Source: Alcaligenaceae bacterium
GTDB lineage: Bacteria; Pseudomonadota; Gammaproteobacteria; Burkholderiales; Burkholderiaceae
DNA: 10,158 nt
Direction of reading: 5' to 3'
Assembly: GCA_947372575.1 (NCBI GenBank)
Contig: CANBUF010000039.1
Span: forward strand, 1-10,158
Part shown: positions 1 through 6,149 of the stretch, one piece after another
How the letters are laid out: the number at the start of each line of letters is the position of its first letter
Numbering within the stretch: position 1 is the stretch's first letter
Made by a program: the position numbers and the translations under genes
The notes under the pieces: generated by a model
The model's database searches: none
Told to the model about the DNA's origin: nothing
The model's input: only the letters and a program-made list of their open reading frames with translations

Positions 1-588
1 GTCCACGCTCGCAATGGCTATGTCATGATGGATGAAATTTATCTGAGTCTGTCGTACGACGGTCAGCGACAATCAGCGCTGGCACTCAATGACAATGTGA
101 TCATACTGAACAGTTTCTCCAAATACTTCAACATGACAGGCTGGAGACTGGGCTGGATGGTGGTGCCGCAACACATGGTCGCCCCCATCGAAAAAATGGC
201 GGCCAGCCTCGTAATCTGCGCCCCCACCCTCGCACAACATGGCGCGATCGCCTGTTTTGAGCCCGAATCACTGGCGCTATTTGAGCAACGCCGTCTGGCG
301 TTTAAACAACGCAGGGATTTTCTGGTGCCAGCACTCGAAGCCATCGGCATTAGCGTTCCTGTCAAACCCGATGGCGCCTTTTATGTTTATGGCGACATTT
401 CAAAGCACTCTCAGGACAGCAGCGTGTTTTCATCCGCGTTGTTGCATGGTGCGCGCGTCGCCGCAGTCCCAGGACTGGATTTTGGACCCGCGCATGCCGC
501 GCACACGATGCGCTTTGCCTACACCACCGGCCTGGATCGCCTCGAAGAAGCTGTTCAACGAATGAAAACCTACCTCCACCAGGATTAG
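1..588 (+). CDS. PLP-dependent class I/II aminotransferase, C-terminal part (5' end outside window)
   Basis: The reading frame is open from base 1 and ends at TAG 586-588, so about 195 C-terminal residues are visible of a family usually near 390. The fold-type I signatures are in the right order. Counting from the window edge, DEIY at residues 11-14 carries the Asp that contacts the PLP pyridine nitrogen. SFSKYFNMTGWRLGW follows, with Lys41 (codon 121-123) as the expected Schiff-base lysine and a nearby Arg. Near the end, VPGLDFGP and MRFAYTTG carry the Arg (codon 511-513) that in this family binds the substrate carboxylate. These motifs support an aspartate/alanine-type aminotransferase acting in the cytoplasm. 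The amino acid substrate cannot be read from this half. The gene converges on the transglycosylase gene with 32 bp between stops, and no clear terminator hairpin is visible in that gap. An ATG inside the frame at 25 is not the true start, because conserved family sequence continues to its left. Confidence 0.93.
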   Translation, partial: VHARNGYVMMDEIYLSLSYDGQRQSALALNDNVIILNSFSKYFNMTGWRLGWMVVPQHMVAPIEKMAASLVICAPTLAQHGAIACFEPESLALFEQRRLAFKQRRDFLVPALEAIGISVPVKPDGAFYVYGDISKHSQDSSVFSSALLHGARVAAVPGLDFGPAHAAHTMRFAYTTGLDRLEEAVQRMKTYLHQD

Positions 589-620
589 ACTTTGCACTTC
601 ATCGAGCGCACCCAGTACCA

Positions 621-1574
621 TTAGTCTTTTAACTTGATAGAACCTGCGAGCGCCAGGCGACGGCGCTCGGCCAGCACCCTTTCGGTATAACCACCGTCCG
701 TGGTGACGCTCGCGGCACCGCAATAGCACAACAGTCCTTGTTGCACGGTCGCACGCCGACTGATGCACTCAGCCAGAATCAGGCCGCCCACCCGCACATT
801 GGCAACAGGGTTAAACGCCATCGCATCGGCCCTGCCAAATTTAGCAAACTTGTTACGGTGCACGCTTAAAACGACCTGCATCAAACCGGTGGGCCCACCC
901 GCCTGACTGCCCGCATAAGGATTAAAACGTGACTCCGTCGCAATCACAGAGAGCAGGAGCAGTGGATCGACGTGCAGTTCCGACCCCACTATATAGGCAG
1001 TATCCACGAACATTGCCGAGGCATCGATTGCGATCAGGTACTTACGGGAAATATATTTAATCAAGGCATCCTGCTGACTCGGCCCCACACCCATGCGCGA
1101 CATAATCTGCGAAGATGTTTCAGTCGGCACAGCGTTGCCTGGCTCGGCCGCTTTGGCCAGCGCAATCGTCGTGCCAGCAGGCGCGCCGCCTGGTTGTGAA
1201 GCGCTTGCGGCAGCACTCGACTCAGAGGCTAATGACTCAGCAGGCGCACGCCCTCGCTTGTTCGAAGCAACGGGTTCAGGTAGCAGGTCACCCGGAATCG
1301 CTTCCAGCGAAATCGCACCCACAATCGGAGCAATCGGTCCCTGCGTCATAGCGGAAGGCGGTGGGCCATAGGCATCAGGTGCAAGGGCATAAAGCAAAGC
1401 AGCATGCATTTGCAGTGCCTGTGCGCGCAGTCCAGGCATACTAAAGACCATCACCGCAGCGACCAATACCGCAATACCGAGATAGATCGCACAAGTGCGA
1501 ACGAACTCGGACATATTCCGGTACAGACCGTCAACAACGTGACGAAACAGGGTGATTGCCGATGAAACTGGCAT
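621..1574 (-). CDS. Membrane-anchored SLT-domain lytic transglycosylase
   Basis: This 317-residue protein probably cleaves the MurNAc-GlcNAc bond of peptidoglycan in the periplasm. A hydrophobic stretch at about residues 29-47 follows a 28-residue N-terminus, which suits a signal anchor better than a short cleaved signal. Residues 70-150 are an Ala/Ser/Pro-rich, low-complexity linker. The catalytic domain covers about 165-310. IATESRFNPYA places the expected catalytic Glu at 214, followed by GGPTGLMQVV (227-235), the usual G-x-x-GLMQ motif. The third family motif, normally near YNxG, reads YCGAA at 284-288, an unusual form. The ATG at 1574 is preceded by a strong ribosome binding site, GGGAGG (bases 1580-1585, minus strand), five bases away. 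The gene is divergent from ubiD across 85 bp. The SLT superfamily assignment is secure. The subfamily and cellular role are not resolved. It could be a dedicated cell-wall remodelling enzyme rather than a secretion-associated one, since no secretion genes are nearby. Confidence 0.9.
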   Translation of the reverse strand: MPVSSAITLFRHVVDGLYRNMSEFVRTCAIYLGIAVLVAAVMVFSMPGLRAQALQMHAALLYALAPDAYGPPPSAMTQGPIAPIVGAISLEAIPGDLLPEPVASNKRGRAPAESLASESSAAASASQPGGAPAGTTIALAKAAEPGNAVPTETSSQIMSRMGVGPSQQDALIKYISRKYLIAIDASAMFVDTAYIVGSELHVDPLLLLSVIATESRFNPYAGSQAGGPTGLMQVVLSVHRNKFAKFGRADAMAFNPVANVRVGGLILAECISRRATVQQGLLCYCGAASVTTDGGYTERVLAERRRLALAGSIKLKD

Positions 1575-1579
1575 CAGTG

Positions 1580-1585
1580 CCTCCC
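1580..1585 (-). promoter_or_regulatory. Ribosome binding site of the lytic transglycosylase
   Basis: On the minus strand the sequence reads GGGAGG, then five bases, then ATG. It is one of the best Shine-Dalgarno matches in the window and fixes the transglycosylase start at 1574. Confidence 0.7.
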
Positions 1586-1659
1586 GACCAAACGTGAGGA
1601 CGCGGATGTTAACCTTCCATTCATCCGTGCAAATGTAACCGTTTTAGCGAGTCAATAGC

Positions 1660-3204
1660 TTGAAATACAAAGACTTAAGAGATTTCATCGGCCAACTCGA
1701 ACGCTCGGGTGACCTTAAACGGATCACCCGTCCCGTGGCCACCGAACTCGAAATGACCGAGATTTCTGACCGCGTACTCAAGGCAGAAGGTCCAGCCTTG
1801 CTGTTCGAAAAAGCGACGAGCCGAGGGCAAATTGTCACCATGCCTGTCCTCACCAACCTGTTTGGGACTCCGACCCGCGTCGCCCAGGGCATGGGAGCCC
1901 ACGATACGGCAGCCTTGAGGGACATTGGCGAGTTACTCGCCTCTTTACGCGAACCCGAACCGCCAAAAGGGTTTCGGGATGCACTAGCCAAAGTCTCCAT
2001 GCTCAAGGCTGCACTCTGGGATATGAGCCCTAAAAATGTGCGCGGTGCCGCTTGCCAGGAAGTCGTTTGGGAAGGCGATGATGTCGATCTGGCCAAACTC
2101 CCTATTCAAACTTGCTGGCCCGAGGATGTCGCACCGTTGCTCACCTGGGGACTTGTCATCACTCGCGGACCCAACGCACGCAGACAAAACCTTGGGATTT
2201 ACCGACAGCAAGTCCTTGGTCGCAACAAACTGATCATGCGTTGGTTATCCCACAGGGGTGGCGCACTAGACTTTCGCGATCACGCACTTGCCCATCCAGG
2301 CACGCCCTTTCCCATCGCTGTAGCTCTCGGTGCCGATCCAGCCACCACGCTCGGAGCCGTCACGCCGGTACCCGACTCCTTATCTGAATACCAGTTTGCA
2401 GGCTTGCTGCGAGGCGCTCGAACTGAGGTGACCAGCGCACTGGGTAGCAACCTATCCGTTCCTGCAACAGCCGAAATCGTCCTCGAAGGCCACTTACTCC
2501 CAAGTAGTGACCCCAGGGCGATTCGACCTACAGTGCCCGCTGGTGTCAACCCGCCCCCAGCCTCGGACTATGAACTTGCCCTGGAGGGCCCCTACGGCGA
2601 CCATACCGGCTACTACAACGAACAGGACTGGTTCCCCGTCTTTACCGTCGATCGCATTACGATGCGCCGCAATCCTATTTACCATTCAACCTATACAGGC
2701 AAACCACCTGATGAGCCTGCCGTTCTAGGCGTGGCCCTGAATGAAGTATTTGTTCCCTTGCTCAAGCGCCAGCTCCCCGAGATTGTCGACTTTTACCTGC
2801 CTCCCGAAGGCTGCAGCTACCGACTGGCCGTAGTGTCGATTCGCAAACAATACCCGGGACATGCAAAGCGTGTGATGTTTGGACTATGGAGCATTTTGCG
2901 TCAATTCATGTACACCAAATTCATCGTCGTGGTGGATCACGAGATCAATCCTCGAGACTGGAAAGAAGTCATCTGGGCGATGACAACCCGTATGGATCCT
3001 GTGCGGGACACCTTACTCGTAGAAAACACCCCGATTGATTATCTGGACTTTGCCTCACCAGTATCCGGGCTCGGTGGCAAGATGGGCATGGATGCAACCA
3101 ATAAATGGCCAGGTGAAACACAACGGGAATGGGGCAAACCGATTCATATGGATCCCGTCACCAAGCAACGCGTGGATGCCATGTGGAGCGAGCTGGGCCT
3201 ATAG
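1660..3204 (+). CDS. ubiD: 4-hydroxy-3-polyprenylbenzoate decarboxylase UbiD
   Basis: UbiD decarboxylates 3-octaprenyl-4-hydroxybenzoate in ubiquinone synthesis, using prenylated FMN supplied by UbiX (not in this window). The 514-residue product matches the remembered E. coli protein along its length: [10 protein letters not shown] at the N-terminus, [16 protein letters not shown] (177-191), [12 protein letters not shown] (194-205), [10 protein letters not shown] (248-257), AEIVLEGH (271-278), [14 protein letters not shown] (310-323), [20 protein letters not shown] (341-360) and [19 protein letters not shown] (454-472). The start is TTG at 1660. An in-frame TAG at 1645-1647 blocks any upstream start, the next in-frame ATG is only at residue 32, and the first ten residues are the conserved family N-terminus. 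No good Shine-Dalgarno sequence is visible. Relative to E. coli there are about 20 extra residues around 281-305, rich in Pro. This probably explains the length of 514 against about 497. Its stop lies 14 bp from the stop of the converging permease gene. Confidence 0.97.
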   Translation: MKYKDLRDFIGQLERSGDLKRITRPVATELEMTEISDRVLKAEGPALLFEKATSRGQIVTMPVLTNLFGTPTRVAQGMGAHDTAALRDIGELLASLREPEPPKGFRDALAKVSMLKAALWDMSPKNVRGAACQEVVWEGDDVDLAKLPIQTCWPEDVAPLLTWGLVITRGPNARRQNLGIYRQQVLGRNKLIMRWLSHRGGALDFRDHALAHPGTPFPIAVALGADPATTLGAVTPVPDSLSEYQFAGLLRGARTEVTSALGSNLSVPATAEIVLEGHLLPSSDPRAIRPTVPAGVNPPPASDYELALEGPYGDHTGYYNEQDWFPVFTVDRITMRRNPIYHSTYTGKPPDEPAVLGVALNEVFVPLLKRQLPEIVDFYLPPEGCSYRLAVVSIRKQYPGHAKRVMFGLWSILRQFMYTKFIVVVDHEINPRDWKEVIWAMTTRMDPVRDTLLVENTPIDYLDFASPVSGLGGKMGMDATNKWPGETQREWGKPIHMDPVTKQRVDAMWSELGL

Positions 3205-3218
3205 GACGGGGCCCGTAG

Positions 3219-4238
3219 TCAGGCCTGGGAGACGCGTGGGTTGCGCGTCAGCAACCACAGGAAAAACGGGCCACCCACCAGGCTGGTTATCACGCCGACA
3301 GGAAGCTCTGCCGGCACGATAACCACTCTGGCAAGCCAGTCGGCCAGCACCAGGGTGATGGCCCCGACCAGGCACGACAGGGGTAACAATAGCCTGTGAT
3401 CCGCCCCAACACGCATCCGCAGCATATGCGGCACGATCAGGCCCACAAAGGCCACGCCTCCCGTGACCGCAACGAGCGGACCCACCAGCATTGCAATGGA
3501 CAGGATCATAGTTTTACGTGTGCGCTTGAGATCAAAGCCGAGATGATGCGCTTCGCGTTCACCGAGCAAGAGCGCATTGAGCACACGCCACCTCAAGCAG
3601 ATGATGGTGGACCAGAATACCGTCCAGGGCAAAAGCAGCATCACACTGGTCCAGTTCGCCCGCGTCAGGCTCCCCATTGACCAGAAAACAAAACTACGTA
3701 ATTGGGCATCCGAGGCGAAGGTAATCATGAGACTGACCAGACTCATCGCACTCGCATTGATTGCAATGCCTGCCAGCAACAATCCTGCTGCACCGGGATA
3801 TTTTCTGCCCAGAATGTAGGCGATCAGCGTGGCGAGCAACGCGCCCAAAAACCCCGCCAGACCGGTAATTAACAAACTCCCAAACCCGAGCATGAGCGCC
3901 AACACTGCACCGAGCGCCGCACCCGCAGACAGACCAATCAATCCGGGTTCCGCCAGAGGATTACGAAACAAAGCCTGCATCGCTGTCCCGCTCACCGCCA
4001 ACGCTGCGCCGACAATCATTGCAAAGACAAGACGTGGCATGCGCAACTGAAACACAATGGAGCGCTGGAACGCATCGGCGTCAGCAGATTGAAAAAGCAG
4101 ACTAAAGAACTCTCGCCAGGAGACAGCAACCGCACCGGACTTTAACGCAATCAGGTCTAGGACAACCAGCAAGCATGCGGTTGCGAGCAGCAAAGCAAAA
4201 CGACGAGACGGTAAGGATGAGTGAAACAACACGCGCAA
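3219..4238 (-). CDS. FecCD/BtuC-family ABC permease, haemin-transporter (HmuU) type
   Basis: This 339-residue, very hydrophobic protein has the size and pattern of the ten-helix inner-membrane permeases that import iron-siderophores, haem or cobalamin. The family motifs are clear: GAALAVSGTAMQALFRNPLAEPGLIGLSAGAA (78-108), the cytoplasmic coupling segment LLGEREAHHLGFDLKRTR (224-241), GGVAFVGLIVPHMLRM (260-275), and AELPVGVITSLVGGPFFLWLL (310-330). VGADHRLLLP (277-286) resembles haem permeases of the HmuU/BhuU type more than BtuC, but substrate is an inference. An in-frame TGA at 4269-4271 and no ATG before residue 67 mean the start is not ATG. TTG 4238 is the best choice; GTG 4232 or TTG 4229 are possible. 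No Shine-Dalgarno sequence is evident, so initiation may depend on coupling with the preceding gene, whose stop is 11 bp upstream. No ATP-binding or substrate-binding partner is encoded in this window, which is unusual for a family normally found in TUV-type operons. Confidence 0.9.
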   Translation of the reverse strand: MRVLFHSSLPSRRFALLLATACLLVVLDLIALKSGAVAVSWREFFSLLFQSADADAFQRSIVFQLRMPRLVFAMIVGAALAVSGTAMQALFRNPLAEPGLIGLSAGAALGAVLALMLGFGSLLITGLAGFLGALLATLIAYILGRKYPGAAGLLLAGIAINASAMSLVSLMITFASDAQLRSFVFWSMGSLTRANWTSVMLLLPWTVFWSTIICLRWRVLNALLLGEREAHHLGFDLKRTRKTMILSIAMLVGPLVAVTGGVAFVGLIVPHMLRMRVGADHRLLLPLSCLVGAITLVLADWLARVVIVPAELPVGVITSLVGGPFFLWLLTRNPRVSQA

Positions 4239-4249
4239 ACCCGATGAAA

Positions 4250-4588
4250 TTACAAACCGGGGGTCCGGTCACGCTCCTGCTGTGCAAGCACCGCCTGCAG
4301 CACCACCAGTGCGACACCACCGCCTTGCGCCACACGCGAGGACTTGCGCAGCAACATTGATGACAGCGCTGAAGTCACGAAGGGGTAGTGACTGAGAAAA
4401 TCAAGCGTTTGTTTGAACCAGCTCCGACGACCCGAACGTGTCATCCGTGTCAGCCAGCTCAATGGATTGATTTCGTCGGTAAAGGTATTGACATGCTGGA
4501 CCAGTGATTCACGTTCGATGGCCGCGCGCGCGCGCAGGACCTCGATGCGAACAGCACGATCAAACTTCTTTGAGGTCTTTGCAGTCAT
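4250..4588 (-). CDS. Small YqjK-like membrane-associated protein (third gene of YqjD-YqjE-type cluster)
   Basis: The 112-residue product begins at ATG 4588, inside a 4-bp ATGA overlap with the stop of the preceding YqjE-type gene, so the two are probably translationally coupled. The N-terminal 35 residues are strongly basic and probably helical (KKFDRAVRIEVLRARAAIER). The C-terminal half holds two modestly hydrophobic stretches, about 65-80 and 88-103. In enterobacteria the genes elaB/yqjD (DUF883), yqjE and yqjK lie in this order, and YqjK is likewise a small protein with a basic, Arg-rich N-terminus followed by a hydrophobic part. I therefore call it YqjK-like from synteny and general layout. 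I cannot show residue-level homology by eye, and the function of YqjK itself is not established. The permease gene follows 11 bp after its stop. Confidence 0.75.
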   Translation of the reverse strand: MTAKTSKKFDRAVRIEVLRARAAIERESLVQHVNTFTDEINPLSWLTRMTRSGRRSWFKQTLDFLSHYPFVTSALSSMLLRKSSRVAQGGGVALVVLQAVLAQQERDRTPGL

Positions 4589-5028
4589 AGACGATTCCTG
4601 TCGTCTGCGTCGGGCACCACGGCTTCATGGCGTGGCGGCTCTTCGTGTGACATGGCGCTTTGCTTGAGGATCGCAAGCATTTGAATGTCGCGATTCAATT
4701 CCTGTAACGTCGCCTCAAACGGTTTGGAGGCCGACTTTAACTGTTGGCACAATCTGGCAAGCAGCCCGGCACCTAGGACCCCATAAACTAGCCCAAGAAG
4801 CCCGATTACGATCAGACGCTGAGGAGTATCCCAAAAATAAGCCACAATCAAAAAGGAAAAAACGGCTACGGACAGCACCGCGCACAATAGTGCCACACAG
4901 GCCAGGCTGAGCAGGCCAAACAGTCGAGAGGTCTCAACATTTAACTCAAGCCCGAACAACTCGATCCGCGTACGAACCATGGCGACAATGTCACCCGCCG
5001 CACCCGCAAGCGTTTTTTTAATACTCAT
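4585..5028 (-). CDS. YqjE / phage-holin-family (PF07332-type) inner-membrane protein
   Basis: This 147-residue protein has the layout of the YqjE/Actinobacteriophage holin superfamily III group. An amphipathic N-terminal segment ends in RIELFGLELNVE (21-32), a stretch typical of the family. Two transmembrane helices follow at about 37-66 and 71-93, then a long charged cytoplasmic helix (95-125) and a polar tail rich in Glu, Asp and Pro. Despite the family name there is no sign of a phage here, and the gene sits between a DUF883 gene (6 bp between them) and a YqjK-like gene (4-bp overlap). By analogy with E. coli YqjE it is an inner-membrane protein, perhaps linked with the membrane-bound, ribosome-interacting YqjD/ElaB proteins. 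That link is inference. ATG 5028 has only a weak AGGT-like ribosome binding site. Confidence 0.87.
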   Translation of the reverse strand: MSIKKTLAGAAGDIVAMVRTRIELFGLELNVETSRLFGLLSLACVALLCAVLSVAVFSFLIVAYFWDTPQRLIVIGLLGLVYGVLGAGLLARLCQQLKSASKPFEATLQELNRDIQMLAILKQSAMSHEEPPRHEAVVPDADDRNRL

Positions 5029-5034
5029 CGAGAC

Positions 5035-5364
5035 CTAACGTCGAGTCAACAGTAAACCAATCAGCAAACCAGCAACGCCGGCGATGCCTGCTGCTTGCCA
5101 TGGATTGTCGTGTACGTACTCATCGGTTACACGCGCCGCACGCCGACCTTGTGCCAACACCGCGTCCTGCGCATCATAAAGGGCTTCGCGGGACTGACGC
5201 AGTGATGTCATCGCCTGCTCGCGCAATTCAACAGCGCGATCACCCGTTGCATTTGCCGCTTCGCGCAGCAACGCCTCTGCATCATTGAGACTGACCTTGA
5301 TGCTGGACATGAGTTTCTCCTGCATGGAAGATTCTTCCTGAACACTCGAATCCTGATGTTTCAT
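5035..5364 (-). CDS. DUF883 (ElaB/YgaM/YqjD) tail-anchored membrane protein
   Basis: With the chosen start the protein has 109 residues. It shows the classic DUF883 plan: a long Ala/Glu/Arg-rich helix (SLNDAEALLREAANATGDRA onward, likely coiled coil), the DEYVHDNPWQ junction, and a C-terminal membrane anchor GIAGVAGLLIGLLLTRR with glycine spacing suited to helix packing. E. coli ElaB and YqjD (about 101 residues) are inner-membrane tail-anchored proteins that bind ribosomes in stationary phase; a similar role here is inferred. I prefer ATG 5364 over ATG 5397, because 5364 has GGAG six bases upstream and 5397 lies inside the -10 element of the likely promoter. A further in-frame ATG at 5310 also has GGAG six bases upstream and would give a 91-residue form. 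It lies within sequence that looks conserved in the family, so the longer form is more likely the main product. Confidence 0.88.
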   Translation of the reverse strand: MKHQDSSVQEESSMQEKLMSSIKVSLNDAEALLREAANATGDRAVELREQAMTSLRQSREALYDAQDAVLAQGRRAARVTDEYVHDNPWQAAGIAGVAGLLIGLLLTRR

Positions 5365-5370
5365 GACATT

Positions 5371-5374
5371 CTCC
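5371..5374 (-). promoter_or_regulatory. Ribosome binding site deciding the DUF883 start
   Basis: GGAG on the minus strand lies six bases before ATG 5364. The same arrangement (GGAG, six bases, ATG) recurs in frame 54 bases downstream at 5317-5320 and ATG 5310. The 13-base units match at 11 positions. Confidence 0.6.
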
Positions 5375-5392
5375 AGAAGATAGCGTGAATTC

Positions 5393-5421
5393 ATCATAGC
5401 AGGCTAAGCGTCATTTGACAG
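5393..5421 (-). promoter_or_regulatory. Extended -10 promoter of the DUF883-YqjE-YqjK-like gene group
   Basis: On the minus strand CTGTCA (5416-5421) is followed after 17 bp by TATGAT (5393-5398), which is preceded by TGC (5399-5401), making an extended -10 TGnTATGAT. The -10 matches the sigma-70 consensus at five of six positions and the -35 at four of six. Transcription would start near 5386, about 22 bases before ATG 5364. The C just before TATGAT also fits the preference of RpoS promoters, in line with the stationary-phase control known for E. coli elaB/yqjD, but it does not prove it. The element sits just after the stop codon of the upstream gene. Confidence 0.6.
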
Positions 5422-5423
5422 CC

Positions 5424-6149
5424 TCATTTCACAGCTTTCACTTCAATGACACCTCGCTGGCCTGAATATTCAATTTCCTGTTTCATTACCAGATTTGCCT
5501 GGGGACAAAACCAGTCAGTGATCTGAGACTGAATTTGTGGGACAGGGATCGTCAAACCGCGCACGTTTGCAACCGTCGCGTCAGTACTGCGAGCGTAATG
5601 CACGGGCCAGCAGGACTGTTGACCCAGCGCTGTTTGAATCGATTTGCGCGCACCCACTGTTTTTTCGCCCATCCGGACCGTCAATGGCGTAGTGGCCTGG
5701 CTAGGATCGCCCAGATTCAAGCGAAAAGATTGTGCAGGGAATTTCTGTCCGACCGCAGTGATTGGAGAACCGTAGCCAAAGATACCGAGCAACCGCATAT
5801 CGAAATTCGCTTTTTCAGCAGGCTTACCGGGCTGTGGCTTGGACAGACTGGTCTGTGTGCCCTGAATCAGCATCAGATGGTCCAGATCATTGGAGCCCGA
5901 GATCAGTCCCATCAACACATAGTTTGCAAACCCCTGAACTTGAGCCTGACAGTTTTCGGCTGTTGTCTTTTTGACTTTGGTAAACGCCATACGTGCGTTC
6001 ACAGACAGAATGCCCGACCCTGAAATCTCAATCTCACCACCATCATGAAAAAAACGTGCGCCGCACATATCTGCACGTGCCGCCCCTGCTACAGATAGCA
6101 GCAACAACATGATCCAGTACTGCAGGGACTTGCTCATCAAATTTTTCAT
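5424..6149 (-). CDS. Exported protein of unknown function, coupled to dacB
   Basis: I do not recognise this 241-residue protein. Its N-terminus is a clear Sec signal peptide: Lys-containing n-region, hydrophobic core YWIMLLLLSVAG, and a likely signal peptidase I site ARA|DM after residue 26. The mature part has four cysteines (29, 67, 180, 215), enough for two disulfides, and alternates short polar and hydrophobic strands, suggesting a mainly beta periplasmic protein. The C-terminal third has a distinctive pattern: SCWPVHYAR (179-187), then DWFCPQANLVMKQE (212-225). It has no LPXTG, lipobox or transmembrane segment after the signal. The ATG at 6149 overlaps the dacB stop by four bases (ATGA), so it is probably co-translated with PBP4 and may act in the same compartment. 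A second start at residue 5 is possible; neither has a good ribosome binding site. The gene is followed by the promoter of the DUF883 cluster, which suggests the dacB transcription unit may end here. Confidence 0.85.
   Translation of the reverse strand: MKNLMSKSLQYWIMLLLLSVAGAARADMCGARFFHDGGEIEISGSGILSVNARMAFTKVKKTTAENCQAQVQGFANYVLMGLISGSNDLDHLMLIQGTQTSLSKPQPGKPAEKANFDMRLLGIFGYGSPITAVGQKFPAQSFRLNLGDPSQATTPLTVRMGEKTVGARKSIQTALGQQSCWPVHYARSTDATVANVRGLTIPVPQIQSQITDWFCPQANLVMKQEIEYSGQRGVIEVKAVK

Noticed and set aside
239..565. Open frame overlapping the aminotransferase in another frame
   Set aside because: The aminotransferase frame has the full set of PLP motifs; this one has none and is a shadow.
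589..620. Terminator between the convergent aminotransferase and transglycosylase genes
   Set aside because: No stem with a T-run is visible in the 32 bp.
1650..1655. TTGACT on the minus strand as a -35 for the transglycosylase gene
   Set aside because: No -10-like hexamer occurs 16-18 bp downstream, so the promoter cannot be supported.
3195..3214. Possible hairpin between the ubiD and permease stops (GGGCC...GGCCC)
   Set aside because: Only five base pairs with a 10-base loop, no T-run on either side, and it overlaps the ubiD end. Not a convincing terminator.
4523..4535. Run of alternating CG bases, possible Z-DNA or microsatellite
   Set aside because: It encodes the Arg-Ala-Arg-Ala part of the small YqjK-like protein and is short; codon use explains it.
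4585..5028. Phage holin, implying a prophage
   Set aside because: The family name is misleading. The gene sits in a YqjD-YqjE-YqjK-like chromosomal arrangement with no phage genes nearby.
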